DNA from: Effusibacillus consociatus
GTDB lineage: Bacteria; Bacillota; Bacilli; Tumebacillales; Effusibacillaceae
Assembly (NCBI RefSeq): GCF_042652925.1
Contig: NZ_JBHSHC010000112.1
Coordinates: 278,839 to 342,838, forward strand
DNA: 64,000 nt
Direction of reading: 5' to 3'
A program made the position numbers and the translations under genes. Shown piece after piece: positions 17,761 to 26,842 of this stretch. Numbering within the stretch: the first letter of the stretch is position 1; every line of letters starts with the position of its first letter. The notes under the pieces are model-generated. The model was not told the origin of the DNA. It saw nothing but the letters and a program-made list of their open reading frames with translations, and ran no database searches.

Positions 17761-18033
17761 CAATCTAAAAATTGTAATCGCTGACACTATACAAGAAACC
17801 GTTTTCCAGTTATACTTCAAATTGGAGGCGGTATCCATCGGAGCTGTACTCCGCAATGATCAGTCAATTCAAACTTATCCATGTTTGAATCTGCTCTGAG
17901 CCGTCAGCGGACCGAGACAGAGGATCTTACGTGAACCATTCGTAAACCTTTTCGCGCCCCCACGGCCGAAAAGGTTTTTTTGTTCCTGTATTCCGCTGGC
18001 ACGTTACGGCGCGGGCCAAAGGGGGATTTGAGA
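17761..18033 (+). ncRNA. Structured panBCD leader, candidate pan-motif-like regulatory RNA
   Basis: The 273 bases between birA and panB hold a series of hairpins. These are CGGAG-CTGTA-CTCCG (17839-17853), ATTCAAAC with GTTTGAAT (17867-17890), and CTCTG with CAGAG enclosing CCG-TCAG-CGG (17894-17921). An intrinsic terminator (17945-17976) then stands 58 bases before the panB ATG. Cis-regulatory pan RNAs upstream of panB are known in Bacillota, but I cannot match the consensus by eye. No T-box signature is present. A plain birA terminator is the alternative explanation. Confidence 0.4.
17945..17983 (+). terminator. Terminator or attenuator upstream of panB
   Basis: AACCTTTTCG (17945-17954) pairs with CGAAAAGGTT (17967-17976), followed by six more T. 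It lies 185 bases after the birA stop and just before panB, which suits either birA termination or attenuation of panBCD. Confidence 0.8.
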
Positions 18034-18900
18034 ATGACGGGAAATGGACAAAAGGAAAAGCTGACGACCGTAAAACTCAAGGAAATGAAAAGCACAAACA
18101 GGCGTATCTCAATGGTAACTGCATACGACTACCCTACGGCAAGGGCCGTTGAAGACTCAGGTGCGGATGTGATTCTTGTAGGAGATTCACTTGGGATGGT
18201 CGTGTTGGGGCATGAGACAACGCTTCCTGTCACATTGGATGATATGATTCATCATACCAGAGCGGTCAAAAGAGGGGCCAAGAATACGTTTGTGGTAACC
18301 GACATGCCGTTTCTGTCTGCCAACATCTCAATCCCGGAAACGGTTCGCAATGCCGGGAGAATCATCCAGGAAGCCGGTGCCGATGCGGTGAAGCTGGAAG
18401 GCGGCCGGGAAATGATCGATGAAATCCGTGCCTTGATGAAAGCGAACATTCCGGTGATGGGGCATTTGGGACTGACGCCGCAGGCGGTGAATCAACTGGG
18501 AGGCTTTAAACTGCAGGGAAAAGATGTGGAGAGCGCCAAGCGAATTTTCGAAGATGCTCTGTTTTTGCAAGAAGCCGGATGTTTTGCGATTGTTCTGGAG
18601 TTGGTGCCTACACCTCTTGCCACTATGATATCGGAGCATTTGACAATCCCGACGATAGGGATTGGAGCCGGAGCCGGATGTGACGGTCAAGTACTGGTCA
18701 TTCACGATCTGCTTGGCATTACAAATGACTACATGCCGCGGTTTGTTAAGAAGTATGGGAACCTTTACGAAACTATGGTAGATGCGGTAAAAAGCTACAA
18801 TCAAGAAGTGCGTGACGGCGTGTTCCCCGGCTCCGCACATGAGTTCGGAATGAAGGATGAAGTAGTCGCCGCCCTGAAAAAGGAGCTCTCGATTCAATGA
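18034..18900 (+). CDS. panB: 3-methyl-2-oxobutanoate hydroxymethyltransferase
   Basis: A 288-residue enzyme making ketopantoate from alpha-ketoisovalerate and methylene-tetrahydrofolate, the first step to pantothenate. Motifs are MVTAYDYPTARAVEDSGAD, VGDSLGMVVLG and the catalytic-region metal ligands, with a later GIGAGAGCDGQVLV. The ATG at 18034 follows GGGGGAT; the frame runs open to 17980 but that part overlaps the terminator. The stop overlaps the panC start as ATGA. Confidence 0.95.
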   Translation: MTGNGQKEKLTTVKLKEMKSTNRRISMVTAYDYPTARAVEDSGADVILVGDSLGMVVLGHETTLPVTLDDMIHHTRAVKRGAKNTFVVTDMPFLSANISIPETVRNAGRIIQEAGADAVKLEGGREMIDEIRALMKANIPVMGHLGLTPQAVNQLGGFKLQGKDVESAKRIFEDALFLQEAGCFAIVLELVPTPLATMISEHLTIPTIGIGAGAGCDGQVLVIHDLLGITNDYMPRFVKKYGNLYETMVDAVKSYNQEVRDGVFPGSAHEFGMKDEVVAALKKELSIQ

Positions 18901-19745
18901 AAATCATTCATACGATTTCAGAAATCAGGCACTATGTGAAAGAGCAGCGATCACTTGGAAACACCATCGGTTTCGTACCGACAATGGGTTCCCTGCATGA
19001 AGGACATTTGTCATTGGCAAGGCATGCGAAAACGGAGAATCAAACGGTTGTGATGAGTATTTTTGTAAATCCTCTGCAGTTTGGTCCAAGCGAAGATTTC
19101 GACCGGTATCCGCGAAATCTTGAAGCAGACGCCCAACTTGCGGACAGTGCGGGAGTAGACGTCATCTTTGCACCATCGGTGAATGAGATGTACCCGCAGC
19201 AGCAGCTTACTTACGTTGATGTCGAGCTGGTTACAGAGAATTTGTGCGGGACTTCACGCCCGGGGCATTTCCGGGGCGTGGCCACCGTGGTAACCAAACT
19301 GTTCAATATTGTGCTTCCGGATAAAGCGTATTTTGGACAAAAAGACGCCCAGCAGGTCCGTGTAATTCAGCAGCTGGCACAAGATCTCAATATGCCGGTC
19401 GAAATCATTCCCTGTCCGATTGTTCGGGAACCGGATGGTCTGGCAATGAGCTCGCGGAATGTGTATCTGTCCCCGGAAGAAAGAAAACAGGCGCTGTCGG
19501 TTTATCGATCCATACAGGAAGCCCAAAAGCTGTTTGACGCAGGACATCGTTCCGCAAGTTTCATTAGGGAACGGGTACAATCCATTATTGCAGTCGAACC
19601 ACTGGCGGAAATTGATTATATTAAGATTGTGGATCTGCAAAACTTTTCGGATCTGAATGATCAAATCAATCGCGATGCCCTGCTGGCAGTAGCCGTTCGA
19701 TTCGGCGCTACCCGGTTGATCGATAATACCATTTTGGTTCCATAA
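18897..19745 (+). CDS. panC: Pantothenate synthetase
   Basis: A 282-residue ATP-dependent ligase joining pantoate and beta-alanine. Family motifs are PTMGSLHEGHLSLA with the HxGH-type nucleotide site, FVNPLQFGPSEDF, YFGQKDAQQ and the KMSKS-like MSSRN segment. It starts within the panB stop (ATGA) and is followed by panD after 12 bp. Confidence 0.95.
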   Translation: MKIIHTISEIRHYVKEQRSLGNTIGFVPTMGSLHEGHLSLARHAKTENQTVVMSIFVNPLQFGPSEDFDRYPRNLEADAQLADSAGVDVIFAPSVNEMYPQQQLTYVDVELVTENLCGTSRPGHFRGVATVVTKLFNIVLPDKAYFGQKDAQQVRVIQQLAQDLNMPVEIIPCPIVREPDGLAMSSRNVYLSPEERKQALSVYRSIQEAQKLFDAGHRSASFIRERVQSIIAVEPLAEIDYIKIVDLQNFSDLNDQINRDALLAVAVRFGATRLIDNTILVP

Positions 19746-19757
19746 GGAGGGACAGAC

Positions 19758-20141
19758 ATGTTTCGAACTATGATGAAATCAAAAATACACCGTGCTACTG
19801 TAACGGAAGCGAATTTGAACTATGTCGGGTCGATTACAATCGACCAGGACATTATGGATGCGGTTGATATCCTGGAAAATGAAAAAGTCCAAATTGTAAA
19901 CAATAACAACGGAGCACGGTTTGAAACATACGTAATTCCGGGACCTCGTGGATCGGGTGTGATTTGCCTGAACGGTGCGGCAGCCCGGTTGGTTCAACCA
20001 GGGGACATCGTGATCATCATTTCCTATGCGATGATGGAAGATTCGAAAGCAAAGAACTACCAACCGATTGTGGCTCTGATGAATCCCGACAATTCAATCC
20101 AGGATTTGATAACAGAAGTGCACAGTACAACCGCATTGTAA
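19758..20141 (+). CDS. panD: Aspartate 1-decarboxylase
   Basis: A 127-residue pyruvoyl enzyme making beta-alanine. The self-cleavage site is Gly24-Ser25 in YVGSITID, with Ser25 becoming the pyruvoyl group. The conserved N-G-A-A-A-R segment (LNGAAARL) follows. With panB and panC it completes the pantothenate branch. AGGAGG precedes the ATG. Confidence 0.95.
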   Translation: MFRTMMKSKIHRATVTEANLNYVGSITIDQDIMDAVDILENEKVQIVNNNNGARFETYVIPGPRGSGVICLNGAAARLVQPGDIVIIISYAMMEDSKAKNYQPIVALMNPDNSIQDLITEVHSTTAL

Positions 20142-20154
20142 ATGCGGTTTTTTT
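20129..20154 (+). terminator. Rho-independent terminator after panBCD
   Basis: AACCGCAT and ATGCGGTT, with the panD stop codon in the loop, followed by a T-run. Confidence 0.85.
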
Positions 20155-20233
20155 CGTATAGAAACAGTTGATTGCCACAAACTAACCCCGAATGCATGAA
20201 ACAGCACGCTATGCAGGGATCGGGGGGCTCGAT

Positions 20234-21592
20234 ATGTTTGACAGGCAGTTTGAGCAATTGTTCCGGGCGTTGCATCGTATCGAACAGCAGTTATCGACAG
20301 CCAGCCATGAAGAGAAAGAAATTTTGCGGGAAGAAATCATTGCGCTCCGTGCCGTGTGTGACCGTTTCGTTGAAAAATGGTTGACGTTTGAGGAGAAAGT
20401 TGTCTATTTGTCCGAACTGTTCGGGTTGGAGATCGATTTGGAAGAACTTCCGAAAAAACCAGTGAAACCGAATCCGGTTATGCAGCCCGTACATGTCAAA
20501 GCGATTCCTCTGCCGCCTCCAGCGGAAGAAGAACAGATTGTCCGTTCTTTTCAAAAAGGGGTGGGTTATTTTGATCTGCTCATGTTTCCGGATGCGATTC
20601 GGGAATTGGAGCGGGTTGTTGCGTTGGACGGGCAGTTTACGGTCGCGCGGCTGTATTTGGCATTTGGCTATTTGGCCAAAGAAGAGTACGACAAAGCTGC
20701 CCAACAATTAAATTTGGTGGCAGCCGGTGTGAAGGAACCCTTTATTCTGGCAATGGTTCATAATTCGTTCGGTCATATCTATGCCGCCAAAAAAGACTAT
20801 GCAAGAGCAGCGGAAGAATTCAAACAAACTGCAGAGTATATGCAGGACTTTCGGGATGCGTATTACAACCTGGGAGTTTGTCAGTATAATCAAAAGCTGT
20901 ATAGAGATGCGCTGGCCTCATTTTTGGTGGCCCTCGATCAGGATCCTAAAGATTGGCACGCGGAACGTATAGTTTCATCGATTTGGCGGAAAATCGGTTC
21001 CCCGGAAAAAGCGTATCAACATATCGAGCAAGCTTACCGGCTCAATTCGTCTGACTACGACATTTTAATGGAATTTGCCGATCTCTGTTTGCAGCAGCAG
21101 GAATTTGACCTTGCCCGGTCTTTGTACAAAAGAGCCTCGAGGTTTTATCCTACGGCAGTACAGCCTTTGGGCGGACTGGGTTGGCTGGCTGTCAGGGAAG
21201 GAAATACTCCGGAAGCGATCTCCTGTTTTAAGAAACAATTAACTCTCGCGCCCAATGATCGACAGGCTCAATTTAATTTTGGCTGGGCTCTCTTGCTTGA
21301 AGGGGATTCGGGAAAGGCAGATCAGATTTTTCAAAAGTTGATGGAGTTTGAACCGGATTGGATTCATACCAGGATTGGAGCGGCTCGTGTGGCGCTGGAA
21401 CAAGGCAATTATCACATGGCGCTCGAACAATCGGCAGAGGCACTGAAACTGGATGAGAACAGCAAAGAATTATGGTTTTATAAAGGATTGGCGCATTCGG
21501 GCCTTGGTGACAGGGAGCAAGCGCAGCAATGTTGGAACCGGTGCCGCGAACTGTTGACTGTGACAACGGAAGCGAGAGGGGAATCCTCTTGA
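20234..21592 (+). CDS. Tetratricopeptide repeat protein
   Basis: A 452-residue soluble protein. The N-terminal about 100 residues are charged and helical, followed by a proline-rich linker (about residues 74-105). Nine or so TPR units run from residue 115 to the end (for example YYNLGVCQYNQKLYRDALAS and WFYKGLAHSGLGDREQA). TPR proteins mediate protein contacts; no enzymatic domain is visible. GGGGGG seven bases upstream favours ATG 20234 over ATG 20192. In B. subtilis dinG follows panD directly, so this gene is an insertion in the backbone. Confidence 0.85.
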   Translation: MFDRQFEQLFRALHRIEQQLSTASHEEKEILREEIIALRAVCDRFVEKWLTFEEKVVYLSELFGLEIDLEELPKKPVKPNPVMQPVHVKAIPLPPPAEEEQIVRSFQKGVGYFDLLMFPDAIRELERVVALDGQFTVARLYLAFGYLAKEEYDKAAQQLNLVAAGVKEPFILAMVHNSFGHIYAAKKDYARAAEEFKQTAEYMQDFRDAYYNLGVCQYNQKLYRDALASFLVALDQDPKDWHAERIVSSIWRKIGSPEKAYQHIEQAYRLNSSDYDILMEFADLCLQQQEFDLARSLYKRASRFYPTAVQPLGGLGWLAVREGNTPEAISCFKKQLTLAPNDRQAQFNFGWALLLEGDSGKADQIFQKLMEFEPDWIHTRIGAARVALEQGNYHMALEQSAEALKLDENSKELWFYKGLAHSGLGDREQAQQCWNRCRELLTVTTEARGESS

Positions 21593-21605
21593 TTCCGTTT
21601 TTTTC
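21566..21605 (+). terminator. Rho-independent terminator after the TPR gene
   Basis: AACGGAA pairs with TTCCGTT around an inner AGAGG-GGAAT-CCTCT hairpin, followed by a T-run. It overlaps the end of the coding region. Confidence 0.75.
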
Positions 21606-21669
21606 TTGCAGGAAAATGGGGAGGTGACAGAGAAAAGAAATAAGATTCTCTTTTTGTGGAGTGACTCTG

Positions 21670-24507
21670 ATGGCTTTGCCTTACGTGGTTTTTGATTTAG
21701 AAACAACCGGTTTTTCCCCGACACACGATTCGATTATCGAAATCGGAGCGATCCGGATCGAAAACGGTCAAATTCTGGATACTTTTGAAACATTTGTGGC
21801 ACAAGACAAACCGCTGCCACCCTTTTGTAAGGAATTAACCGGCATTTCTGATGAAGATCTGATTGACGCTCCTCCGCTGTATAAAGCCATCGCGGATTTC
21901 CTTCGTTTTGCGGATGGTGCGGACTGGGTAGCACATAATGCTTCTTTTGATATTTCTTTTATAAACCGTGCGCTGGAAGAGTGCGGCTATCTGCCTTATG
22001 CCGGGATGTATGTCGATACGCTCGAGTTATGTCAGATCCTGTTTCCGAGAGAACCAAGCTACTCGCTCGAAGCACTGGCTGCGAACAGGAAGATCGCTCA
22101 CGGGCGTCCGCACAGGGCGCTGTCGGATGCGCTGGCAACAGCTGAATTATTTTTGCAGCTGCATGAAAAAGCCAGGAACTTGCCGTTATTGGTTCTGCAG
22201 CAGATCGAGCAATTGACAGGGATGTCCGATTGGCACTTGCGGCATTTTTTCACCGATTTGGTGCAGGATCCTTTGAAGTTATCGAAAACCGAAATTCCTG
22301 ACGGGTGTACGGTCATTCAACAGCTGATGCATCGGCCCGTGCAGGTACCCGAGAGAAATCTTGAAGATCGGGAACCTGTCATTTATGACTCGGATACAGC
22401 CTCTTTTGTGTTGTCTCAGGAGGGGCCCCTTGCGGCAAAATATATAGGGTATGAAGAAAGGCCGTCTCAATTGCAAATGGTGAGAGCGGTTGCGGAAGCA
22501 CTGTCTACGGGGGATCATCTCGTTGTCGAGGCAGGGACGGGGACAGGGAAATCACTGGCCTATCTGATCCCGGCGATTCTCCACGCCAACGCCACGGGTG
22601 AACGGGTTGCAGTCGCTACTCATACGATCAATCTGCAGGAACAGATAAAAGAGCGGGATATCCCTTTATTGAAGGAAATTATGGATGTTTCGTTCGAAGC
22701 TGCAGTCGTGAAAGGACGAAATAATTACGTTTGCATGCGGAAGGTGGCAAGCGGTGTCAATACACAGGGGATCATTTCCGATCCGAGTGAGCGTTCTTTT
22801 TATGTGCGAATGATTACATGGCTGATCGAAACCGAAGCCGGTGACCGTGAGGAGCTCAATCTGCAGGGATCTCACGCCGATTTTTGGAACCGCGTGGCAA
22901 GTGACTCCGATTCCTGCATAAGCAAAAAATGTCCGTGGTTCCGCAACTGTTATTACTTTAAGAACAGGGCGGCCGCTGAACAAGCGGATGTGATCATCAC
23001 GAATCACTCCCTGGTCTTTACCGATATAAAAGCGGATCACCGGGTACTTCCCTCGTACAACCATTTGGTGATTGATGAAGCTCATCATATTGAAGATGAA
23101 GCGACCAAGCATTTGGGTGAAGACGCCAATTACTTTCAGATAGTCGGGGCGCTGAACCGATTGGCAAGAGAGAATCGCCAAGGACTGTTGACTCAATTGC
23201 GAACGATGATCGGACTGCAAACCGCGTTTGCCAAAACCGCGAGCATCGCGGATCAAATGGTCGACAAGATACTGGAAGTCAGGACTCATGCAGATGAAAC
23301 ATTCCGTTTGCTGCAGCGTTTTACGCTTGACCAGTCGGAAAAAAGTGAAGGAGGTCGTTCGACTCTGCGGCTTGGCAACAGTCACCTCCAACTTCCCGGG
23401 TGGAATGCGATTCTCTCTTCATTCGAGAATCTGCAGACGGAAGCCGCTGCGCTGCGAAGCTTGATGTCCAAACTTGAGACCGAAGCTTCCGATTTTGGCG
23501 ATGAACAGGCAGCCGGCTTGGTCACCGATATTGGAGGACAGGTGCAGGAATTGGACCGTCGACTGATGACCATGGCCCGGTTTTTCAGGGAAACGGATCC
23601 GCAGTCGATGGTTCTCTGGCTGGAGGCTGATGAAAAGGGAGGGCGTCCCGCTGTAAGCCTCTATATGGCTCCCATTAAAGTCGGTCCGCTTTTAAACCAG
23701 AATCTGTTTGAGAAGAAAGAGTCGGTTATCCTCACGTCAGCAACTATCACTATCAACCAGGGATTCTCCTATATTATCGATCGGCTGGGGCTGAGAAAGG
23801 CGGACGAAGAAGGAAGATTACGCACCTTGCAGGTAGACTCCCCCTTCGATTACAAAAACCAGGCTTTGTTATGCGTTCCTACGGATGTAACGCCGGTAAA
23901 AGGCGTATCCGAACAAGCATTTGTGGATTCGCTGTGTGAATCAATCACAACTTTGGCCCGCATCTCCAACGGCAGGATGCTCGTATTGTTTACTTCGCAT
24001 AAAATGCTGCGGGATTCCTATACGAAAGTAAAGCCGAGGTTGGCGGAACATAATATTCGTGTATTTGCTCACGGAATCGATTCGTCATCCCGAATCAGGC
24101 TTGTTCAGGAATTTAAAAGAGAGGAACGAGCGGTTCTGTTTGGCGCCAACTCGTTTTGGGAAGGGGTCGATATCCCGGGTGAGGATCTTTCGTGCCTGGT
24201 CATCGTTCGCCTGCCGTTTTGGCCGCCGAATCACCCCGTGGCTGAAGCGCGGACGGAAGCGCTGGAGAGAGAAGGCCGCAATCCGTTTATGGATTATTCC
24301 GTACCGCAGGCGATTGTGCGTTTCAAACAGGGGTTTGGTCGGCTCATTCGCTCCAAAAAAGATGTCGGCGCTATAGTGGTATACGACCGGCGTCTTGTGG
24401 ATGCCCGTTACGGTCGGCATTTCATCAAATCGCTGCCTGATCCATGGGTGTACCAGGGGCCTGAAAAGGAAGTCTTTAAAGTGATCTATAACTGGCTCAA
24501 GCGGTAA
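21670..24507 (+). CDS. dinG: Exonuclease-fused DinG-family ATP-dependent helicase
   Basis: A 945-residue protein. Residues about 1-170 are a DEDDh 3'-5' exonuclease (VFDLETTG, AHNASFDISF, HRALSDA). The rest is an XPD/DinG superfamily 2 helicase with Walker A EAGTGTGKS, DEAHH and a C-terminal GRLIRS motif. Four cysteines at about residues 355, 416, 421 and 427 have C-x60-C-x4-C-x5-C spacing, the pattern that binds the 4Fe-4S cluster in E. coli DinG. GGAG suits ATG 21670; the GTG at 21661 lies within that site. It lies in the conserved position after panBCD. Confidence 0.93.
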   Translation: MALPYVVFDLETTGFSPTHDSIIEIGAIRIENGQILDTFETFVAQDKPLPPFCKELTGISDEDLIDAPPLYKAIADFLRFADGADWVAHNASFDISFINRALEECGYLPYAGMYVDTLELCQILFPREPSYSLEALAANRKIAHGRPHRALSDALATAELFLQLHEKARNLPLLVLQQIEQLTGMSDWHLRHFFTDLVQDPLKLSKTEIPDGCTVIQQLMHRPVQVPERNLEDREPVIYDSDTASFVLSQEGPLAAKYIGYEERPSQLQMVRAVAEALSTGDHLVVEAGTGTGKSLAYLIPAILHANATGERVAVATHTINLQEQIKERDIPLLKEIMDVSFEAAVVKGRNNYVCMRKVASGVNTQGIISDPSERSFYVRMITWLIETEAGDREELNLQGSHADFWNRVASDSDSCISKKCPWFRNCYYFKNRAAAEQADVIITNHSLVFTDIKADHRVLPSYNHLVIDEAHHIEDEATKHLGEDANYFQIVGALNRLARENRQGLLTQLRTMIGLQTAFAKTASIADQMVDKILEVRTHADETFRLLQRFTLDQSEKSEGGRSTLRLGNSHLQLPGWNAILSSFENLQTEAAALRSLMSKLETEASDFGDEQAAGLVTDIGGQVQELDRRLMTMARFFRETDPQSMVLWLEADEKGGRPAVSLYMAPIKVGPLLNQNLFEKKESVILTSATITINQGFSYIIDRLGLRKADEEGRLRTLQVDSPFDYKNQALLCVPTDVTPVKGVSEQAFVDSLCESITTLARISNGRMLVLFTSHKMLRDSYTKVKPRLAEHNIRVFAHGIDSSSRIRLVQEFKREERAVLFGANSFWEGVDIPGEDLSCLVIVRLPFWPPNHPVAEARTEALEREGRNPFMDYSVPQAIVRFKQGFGRLIRSKKDVGAIVVYDRRLVDARYGRHFIKSLPDPWVYQGPEKEVFKVIYNWLKR

Positions 24508-24558
24508 TATAAAAAGGGCGTCACGCATATACATGTCCCAGATAGCGAGGGGAACGAC

Positions 24559-25440
24559 ATGCGAATGGCGTTCAAGCAAAACTTTATTCTTTGGATTTTT
24601 GTTCCATTCCTGATTGTGGCAGGGGCGACTATGGAAACGCTCCTGCCCGTTACCCATTATTTTGACAGATTGCCGATCAATACAAAGGTTGACTTGAAAG
24701 GAAAAGCGGCAATCCGATTCCTTGACTTGGGGAATGGGGTTTCCGCTGTCCTTCAGACAGAAGAAGGACACCATATTTTGATCGATGGGGGAGAAGATCA
24801 GTCGGCTCTGATGATCCTGAAAGAGCTGGCAATGCTTGAAGCACAACGGCTGGATTTTGTCTTTCTGACAACTCCAAAACCCGAACATATGGGCGGATTT
24901 GGGATCTTGACGCAAACCGTGCCAATCGGAAAAATTGCATATCCTCATCTATCGGCGGCTGAATTTGGTTTGGACGCTTACGAGGCTGCGAAATCAATTC
25001 CCAGAATACGCTTGAAAGCCGATCAAACATATATTTTGGGTGAAAATTTATCGATCAAGGTGTTCAATCCCCGTGAGCCTGTCTATGGGGTCGTGGGGGA
25101 GCAATCGCTGGTTTTTCAAATGACTTATCGAGGAACTACAATCCTTTTTACCGGTGATATTTCGGAACAAGTCACGGAAAAGCTGTTGGATTTGCCGATC
25201 GAAAGCGATATTCTGGTAATTCCCAATCACGCCAAGAAAAATAGTTTCCATACTGATTTCCTGCAAAAAGTGAATCCGAAGGTAGCGGTGATAACGGGAG
25301 TCAAAAAGGGGTCGTCCAGCCCGGATGAAAGCATCGTGGAACAGTTGTACGAGAGTTGGATAGATGTGTATCGGACCGACCAGCAGGGAACGATAACGGT
25401 TTTATTTTCGAACCGATCTTTTGAGGTCATCCGGCCTTAG
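24559..25440 (+). CDS. Membrane-anchored metallo-beta-lactamase-fold protein with degraded metal site
   Basis: A 293-residue protein with an N-terminal hydrophobic anchor (about residues 10-26) and a domain similar to the C-terminal ComEC/Rec2 hydrolase-like region: AVLQTEEGHHILIDGG, TILFTGDIS and SDILVIPNHAKKNS. The usual HxHxDH zinc motif reads Thr105-Pro-Lys107-Pro-Glu109-His110, so most ligands are lost, and the PHHGSK-type motif is PNHAKK. It may be a non-catalytic or altered member. It lies directly after dinG; function unknown. Confidence 0.75.
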   Translation: MRMAFKQNFILWIFVPFLIVAGATMETLLPVTHYFDRLPINTKVDLKGKAAIRFLDLGNGVSAVLQTEEGHHILIDGGEDQSALMILKELAMLEAQRLDFVFLTTPKPEHMGGFGILTQTVPIGKIAYPHLSAAEFGLDAYEAAKSIPRIRLKADQTYILGENLSIKVFNPREPVYGVVGEQSLVFQMTYRGTTILFTGDISEQVTEKLLDLPIESDILVIPNHAKKNSFHTDFLQKVNPKVAVITGVKKGSSSPDESIVEQLYESWIDVYRTDQQGTITVLFSNRSFEVIRP

Positions 25441-25464
25441 AAAAAAATAGTTCGAATTTTCTTA

Positions 25465-25494
25465 TTGACGAATCTTTTCTATTTCTTCTATGAT
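25465..25494 (+). promoter_or_regulatory. Probable SigA promoter of the sigma factor-rex operon
   Basis: TTGACG (25465-25470) and TATGAT (25489-25494) are separated by 18 bases, 39 bases before the sigma factor start. Confidence 0.6.
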
Positions 25495-25532
25495 GAAAAG
25501 TAAGACTCTCATAAATTGGGAGGTGGTCGTCT

Positions 25533-26171
25533 ATGAATCATCTGCATCTTGAACCTAGCGATGTAGAAAGCCAAGTACTGCTGGCCCAACAGGGAGACTC
25601 TTATGCAATCGAACAGGTTCTGTCCCACTTCCAATCACTTGTTCGTTTTCGAGCTCGCTCGTTTTTCCTTGCGGGGGCTGAACAGGAAGACCTCATCCAG
25701 GAGGGAATGATCGGTTTATTTAAAGCAATCAGGGATTATCGGCTCGACAAAGAGATTCCGTTTCGAATCTTTGCCGAAATCTGCATCAACCGGCAGCTGA
25801 TTACAGCCATCAAGAGCTCCAGGAGACTCAAGCATCAACCGTTGAACCACTATACGTCGCTTCACCGCTCGATGAGTGAGGATGAATCGCGCCGTTTCCT
25901 GATCGATACCTTACCGTGTCCTCAAGGATCTGAACCGGATGAGGTTGTGATAAAACAGGAACAATTGCGTGAACTGCAAAATCAGCTGAGTGTAATCCTG
26001 AGTCCATTTGAATTTCAGGTTTTAAACTTGTATTCGGAGGGACACAGTTACAAAGAAATTGCAAAAATGATGAATTCGACCACAAAGGCAATTGATAACG
26101 CCCTTTGCCGGATCAAGCGAAAAATGGATTCGGCCGCCGTAAACAGGAATCTGCAAAGAATATCGTCATGA
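25533..26171 (+). CDS. SigH-like sigma-70 family RNA polymerase sigma factor
   Basis: A 212-residue sigma factor closest by eye to sporulation factor SigH (Spo0H). Region 2 is seen as FRARSFFLAGAEQEDLIQEG and MIGLFKAIRDYR, with FAEICINRQLITAIKSSRR following. Region 4 carries the helix-turn-helix SYKEIAKMMNSTTKAIDNAL. SigH normally lies near rpmG-secE-nusG; here the gene is 14 bp upstream of rex, so it may be a second copy. AGGTGG precedes the ATG. Confidence 0.85.
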   Translation: MNHLHLEPSDVESQVLLAQQGDSYAIEQVLSHFQSLVRFRARSFFLAGAEQEDLIQEGMIGLFKAIRDYRLDKEIPFRIFAEICINRQLITAIKSSRRLKHQPLNHYTSLHRSMSEDESRRFLIDTLPCPQGSEPDEVVIKQEQLRELQNQLSVILSPFEFQVLNLYSEGHSYKEIAKMMNSTTKAIDNALCRIKRKMDSAAVNRNLQRISS

Positions 26172-26184
26172 TTTGGAGGAAAAG

Positions 26185-26805
26185 ATGAAGACTCCAAAAA
26201 TATCGGAAGCGGTGATCCGGAGATTACCGGTTTATTTAAGATATTTGCAACACCTGCGTGATTTGAATATTACAACCGTCTCTTCCCACGAATTAGGACA
26301 AAATCTGGACATGAACCCGGCGCAAATCCGGAAAGACCTCGCTTACTTCGGAGAATTTGGAAGAAAAGGCATAGGGTATGACGTCCAATATCTGATTGAA
26401 AAGATCAAACAAATCCTAAAACTGGACAGGCGTCTCAATGTGGCTCTCGTCGGAGCGGGAAATCTGGGTACCGCGCTGTCAAACTACAACCGATACACAA
26501 ACGAGAAACTCAAGATTGTAGCCATTTTTGACTCGTTTGAAGAGAAAATCGGGACCCAGGTGGGGACGCTTGAGGTTTTGCCCATTGAGTTATTACCCAA
26601 GATGGTCAAGGAATTGGACATCAAAATGGGCATTATTACCGTCCCTGCCACAGAAGCTCAAAAAGTGGCTGATCAGATGGTGGATGCGGGGATCAAGGGA
26701 ATTCTGAATTTCGCTCCTGTTATCCTTAAGGTCCCACTCGATATTCCCGTTCGCAATGCGGATGTGACTACTGAGCTGGAGTCACTCGCTTATTATGTGG
26801 ATTAG
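26185..26805 (+). CDS. rex: Redox-sensing transcriptional repressor Rex
   Basis: A 206-residue repressor. An N-terminal winged helix (SSHELGQNLDMNPAQIRKDL) precedes a Rossmann domain with GAGNLGTAL that senses the NADH/NAD+ ratio. It usually represses fermentation and respiratory genes under oxidised conditions. ATG at 26185 has TTGGAGG six bases upstream; the in-frame TTG at 26173 overlaps that site. Co-transcribed with the upstream sigma factor. Confidence 0.94.
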   Translation: MKTPKISEAVIRRLPVYLRYLQHLRDLNITTVSSHELGQNLDMNPAQIRKDLAYFGEFGRKGIGYDVQYLIEKIKQILKLDRRLNVALVGAGNLGTALSNYNRYTNEKLKIVAIFDSFEEKIGTQVGTLEVLPIELLPKMVKELDIKMGIITVPATEAQKVADQMVDAGIKGILNFAPVILKVPLDIPVRNADVTTELESLAYYVD

Positions 26806-26810
26806 TCGTA

Positions 26811-26838
26811 AACCTTCCCGTCACGGGAAGGTTTTTTA
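26811..26838. terminator. Rho-independent terminator after rex
   Basis: AACCTTCCCG-TCA-CGGGAAGGTT, followed by T-run. The leftward ger operon ends beside it. Confidence 0.85.
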
Positions 26839-26842
26839 ATGT

